NCBI GenBank assembly: GCA_965652565.1
Contig: CBFGWL010000042.1
Coordinates: 1 to 24,366, forward strand
DNA length: 24,366 bases
DNA from: RSA11 sp965652565
GTDB taxonomy: Bacteria; Actinomycetota; Thermoleophilia; Solirubrobacterales; 70-9
Direction of reading: 5' to 3'
In this document: piece by piece, positions 22,783 to 24,366 of the stretch
Position numbering within the stretch: the stretch's first letter is position 1
Layout of the letters: each line of letters opens with the position of its first letter
Position numbers and translations under genes: made by a program
Notes under the pieces: generated by a model
What the model saw: the letters and a program-made list of their open reading frames with translations, nothing else
The model's database searches: none
Told to the model about the DNA's origin: nothing

Positions 22783-23472
22783 TTACTTAGTGCCGAGCGG
22801 GCGTTTCTTCGCGAGGCCGGGGCGCCGCGGCAGGTTCGCGGGCGTCTCTCCGGCTTTGCGCAGCACGTGCAGGTGGCGGTGCTCGTACCCCGCCAGCTCG
22901 CCCACCGCCAGGACGCGGACGAGCTCCATCGCGGTCGCCTCCTGGGCGCGCTGGAGCTCGGCTTCCTCCTCCCCGTCGCGGCGACCCTTCCAGGCGACAA
23001 GCACCCCTCCCTCCCGGAGTAGCGGCGACGCCAGTTCCGCGAGCGTCGCGAGGCGCGCCACGGCCCGTGCGGTCACCGCGTCGTAGGCCTCGCGGCCGCC
23101 CTCCGGGGGAGTCTCGCGCGCCCACTCCTCGGAGCGCGCGTTCACCGCGCGGACGTTGGTGATCCGGGCGGCCTGCGCGGAAGCCGTGATGAACTCGCAC
23201 TTGCGGCCGACCGACTCGATCGCATCAATGCGCGCGCCGGGCAGCGCCACCGCGAGTGGGAACGTCGGAAAGCCGGCGCCCGCGCCCACGTCGGCGATGG
23301 CGTGGGCGGCGCGCAGCTCGGGGACCTCGAGCCCGGTCAGCGAATCGGCGACGTGCGCTCGCCAGGCGGCCTTGGGGTCGCGGACCGATGTAAGCGAGCG
23401 CGGGTCCTCGGCCAGCCGTTCCAGGACGGCCTCGAGCCGGGCGCGGGCGTCGCCGTCGAGCTCGACGGGCAC
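22783..23472 (-). CDS. rsmG: 16S rRNA (guanine-N7) methyltransferase RsmG
   Basis: Methylates N7 of G527 in the 530 loop of 16S rRNA; loss in other bacteria gives low-level streptomycin resistance. 229 aa. The SAM motif is IADVGAGAGFPTFPLAV (59-75), followed by IESVGRKCEFI, NARSEEW and AVTARAVARLATLAELASPLL, all typical of the GidB family. The N-terminal helical part is present but short. GTG 23472 follows the jag stop by 10 nt, so the two are probably co-transcribed; the ribosome-binding site is poor. The C-terminus is Lys/Arg-rich (NLPRRPGLAKKRPLG), consistent with RNA contact. Confidence 0.94.
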   Translation of the reverse strand: MPVELDGDARARLEAVLERLAEDPRSLTSVRDPKAAWRAHVADSLTGLEVPELRAAHAIADVGAGAGFPTFPLAVALPGARIDAIESVGRKCEFITASAQAARITNVRAVNARSEEWARETPPEGGREAYDAVTARAVARLATLAELASPLLREGGVLVAWKGRRDGEEEAELQRAQEATAMELVRVLAVGELAGYEHRHLHVLRKAGETPANLPRRPGLAKKRPLGTK

Positions 23473-23482
23473 CGCGGGGTGG

Positions 23483-23971
23483 TTACTCGTTCGAGAGGAG
23501 CGGCGCGACGATCACGCAGCGGTCGGGCTCGTCGCCCTCGCTGAAGGTCTCCAGGCCGGGCCGGTCCTTGAGGTAGTCGTGGACCACCTTGCGCTCGGTC
23601 GGCGTCATCGGCTCGAGCTCGATCTCGCGGCCGGTCTCCAGCGCCCGCTGGGCGGCGCGCTCGGCCTGGCTCACCACCTGCTCGCGGCGCCGGTCGCGGT
23701 AGCCGGCGGCATCGACGATCACGCGCTTGCGCTCGCGGGCGCCTCGCTGGGCGGCGCGGTAGCAAATGAGCTGCACCGCATCGATGGTCTGCCCACGACG
23801 GCCGATCAGCCGGCCGACGTCCTCCGCATCGACCACCGCGGTGATCTGGCGGTCGGTCTCGGTCACGTCGACGGTGCCCTCCACGCCCAGGGCGTCGATC
23901 ACGCGCTCGACGATCCCCTGAACCCGTGCGGCGGCGTCAACCGGCGGCGCTGCCTGCTGCTCCTCAGTCAT
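23483..23971 (-). CDS. jag: Jag/KhpB-type RNA-binding protein (KH and R3H domains, no Jag_N)
   Basis: 162-aa single-stranded nucleic-acid-binding protein linked to cell-shape and division control in other Gram-positives. A KH domain carries its GxxG loop as IGRRG (56-60) in GRLIGRRGQTIDAVQLICY, and the C-terminal R3H domain has the namesake Arg127-x-x-x-His131 in PTERKVVHDYL. The N-terminal Jag_N domain of Bacillus proteins is absent; only a short QAAPPVD tail precedes the KH domain. ATG 23971 is chosen because the family-like sequence starts there; a frame open to 24055 has no similarity. There is no clear ribosome-binding site; a palindrome ends 4 nt upstream. It heads the jag-rsmG-parA-parB series, but no yidC end is found in the next 395 bp. 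Confidence 0.92.
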   Translation of the reverse strand: MTEEQQAAPPVDAAARVQGIVERVIDALGVEGTVDVTETDRQITAVVDAEDVGRLIGRRGQTIDAVQLICYRAAQRGARERKRVIVDAAGYRDRRREQVVSQAERAAQRALETGREIELEPMTPTERKVVHDYLKDRPGLETFSEGDEPDRCVIVAPLLSNE

Positions 23972-23975
23972 CAGA

Positions 23976-24027
23976 CCCGCGACTCTATCGCGGGAAGGAT
24001 TTCGCTGGCGACCCGCGAATCCCGCGA
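23976..24027. promoter_or_regulatory. four copies of a CCCGCGA motif around the jag promoter
   Basis: CCCGCGA occurs at 23976-23982, as its reverse complement at 23988-23994, and again at 24012-24018 and 24021-24027. The first two form a perfect inverted repeat with a 5-bp spacer ending 4 nt before the jag ATG, with a TAGAGT -10-like hexamer between and within them on the minus strand. The last two are a direct repeat of period 9. Either an operator array or, if transcribed, a hairpin over the jag start. Confidence 0.45.
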
Positions 24028-24055
24028 AGCAGCACCCATCCGCCCAGAACCGCAA

Positions 24056-24366
24056 CTAACCACCGGACGTGTGGTCGGCGCGGCGTCCGCTCGGACGAGG
24101 TGCAACGGAAGTTGCGCGCGTAACACGTGAAACGGTGGCGGGTCGGTGGTCCGGTGCCTTCGATGCGCGTCGCGGGGCGCGTCGGGTCCGCGTTTAGGGA
24201 CCGGGGAGTTGACCGGTCGCCCGCGGGTTGGTGGCGGCGGGGGCCCGCGTTGGCGGGGCGCGACTGCCGGTGGCCCGGGGCGTTCGGGGCGGCGGGGCCG
24301 GGGCGCTCGCACGGAAGTGTGTCGGGTAGTGCGGGCGTTTGTGGCGGCGTAGCCGTGCGTTCCGCG
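24056..24366. other. gene-free stretch, G- and T-rich on the plus strand
   Basis: I find no convincing gene here; the short open frames have no recognisable protein character, and none resembles yidC, rnpA or rpmH, which usually lie next to jag. In the 240 bases from 24121 I count about 119 G, 63 C, 41 T and 17 A, a strong skew unlike the flanking genes. Two small hairpins with GGAA loops occur: GCAAC/GTTGC (24102-24115) and CGCAC/GTGTG (24308-24321). A near-consensus parS lies at 24120. It could hold a structured RNA on the plus strand or be plain origin-proximal spacer. Confidence 0.5.
24120..24133. promoter_or_regulatory. near-consensus parS site
   Basis: GTAACACGTGAAAC matches the conserved bacterial parS GTTTCACGTGAAAC at 12 of 14 positions, including the whole CACGTGAAAC right half. 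Both mismatches are in the left arm, so palindromy is imperfect. It lies about 150 bp upstream of jag in a cluster that ends in parA-parB, where ParB sites are expected. Confidence 0.65.

Noticed and set aside
23971..24312. Short open frames at the right edge (also 24146-24352, plus strand) as genes or yidC remnants
   Set aside because: Pro/Arg- or Gly/Arg-rich with no hydrophobic helices, no ribosome-binding site and no resemblance to YidC, RnpA or RpmH.

Overview
The window is 24.4 kb of very GC-rich bacterial chromosome. I read it as actinobacterial, possibly Thermoleophilia (Solirubrobacterales or a relative); this is inferred from GTG/TTG starts, apparently leaderless promoters, 4-nt stop/start overlaps, hairpin terminators without T-tracts, an ArsR regulator with a large N-terminal domain, and PspC-type envelope signalling. 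No 16S rRNA or other taxonomic anchor is present. Coding density is high. I see no CRISPR array, transposase, integrase or phage gene.

Layout. (1) 1-843: an alpha/beta hydrolase cut by the window edge. (2) 1029-5513, minus strand: a sugar ABC importer resembling XylFGH (lipoprotein, single-domain ATPase, permease) behind a ROK repressor. Two tandem palindromes follow it. (3) 5715-9539, minus strand: MFS transporter, small membrane protein, type I phosphodiesterase and GtrA protein, probably one transcription unit for at least the last three. (4) 9600-11478: a methyltransferase converging on an ArsR-type regulator. (5) 11560-14391, plus strand: a small ORF with a strong ribosome-binding site, a LysN-like aminotransferase, a D-Ala-D-Ala ligase overlapping it by 4 nt, and a small membrane protein. 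(6) 14388-15621: a divergent TetR/cupin pair with a clear promoter-operator. (7) 15643-19046, minus strand: a four-gene envelope-stress operon (PspC/LiaF-like protein, tiny LiaI-like membrane protein, PspC-histidine kinase, LuxR response regulator). (8) 19217-21007: a bifunctional-nuclease-domain protein, tRNA-Ile(GAT), pdxH and a VOC protein. (9) 21017-23971, minus strand: the origin-proximal cluster jag-rsmG-parA-parB. (10) 23972-24366: a gene-free stretch with a near-consensus parS and strong base skew.

How the parts fit. Region 2 is a self-contained substrate-uptake and repression module. Region 7 is a three-component stress sensor in which both the accessory membrane protein and the kinase carry PspC domains. 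Region 9 is chromosome-segregation and ribosome-maturation housekeeping; yidC, usually next to jag, does not end within the roughly 395 bp upstream of jag.

I found no convincing wholly new defence or mobile system. The most unusual signals are the 56-codon ORF at 11560, the repeated 7-mer around the jag promoter, the skewed gene-free terminus with parS and two small GGAA-loop hairpins, and the tandem palindromes at 909-1012.
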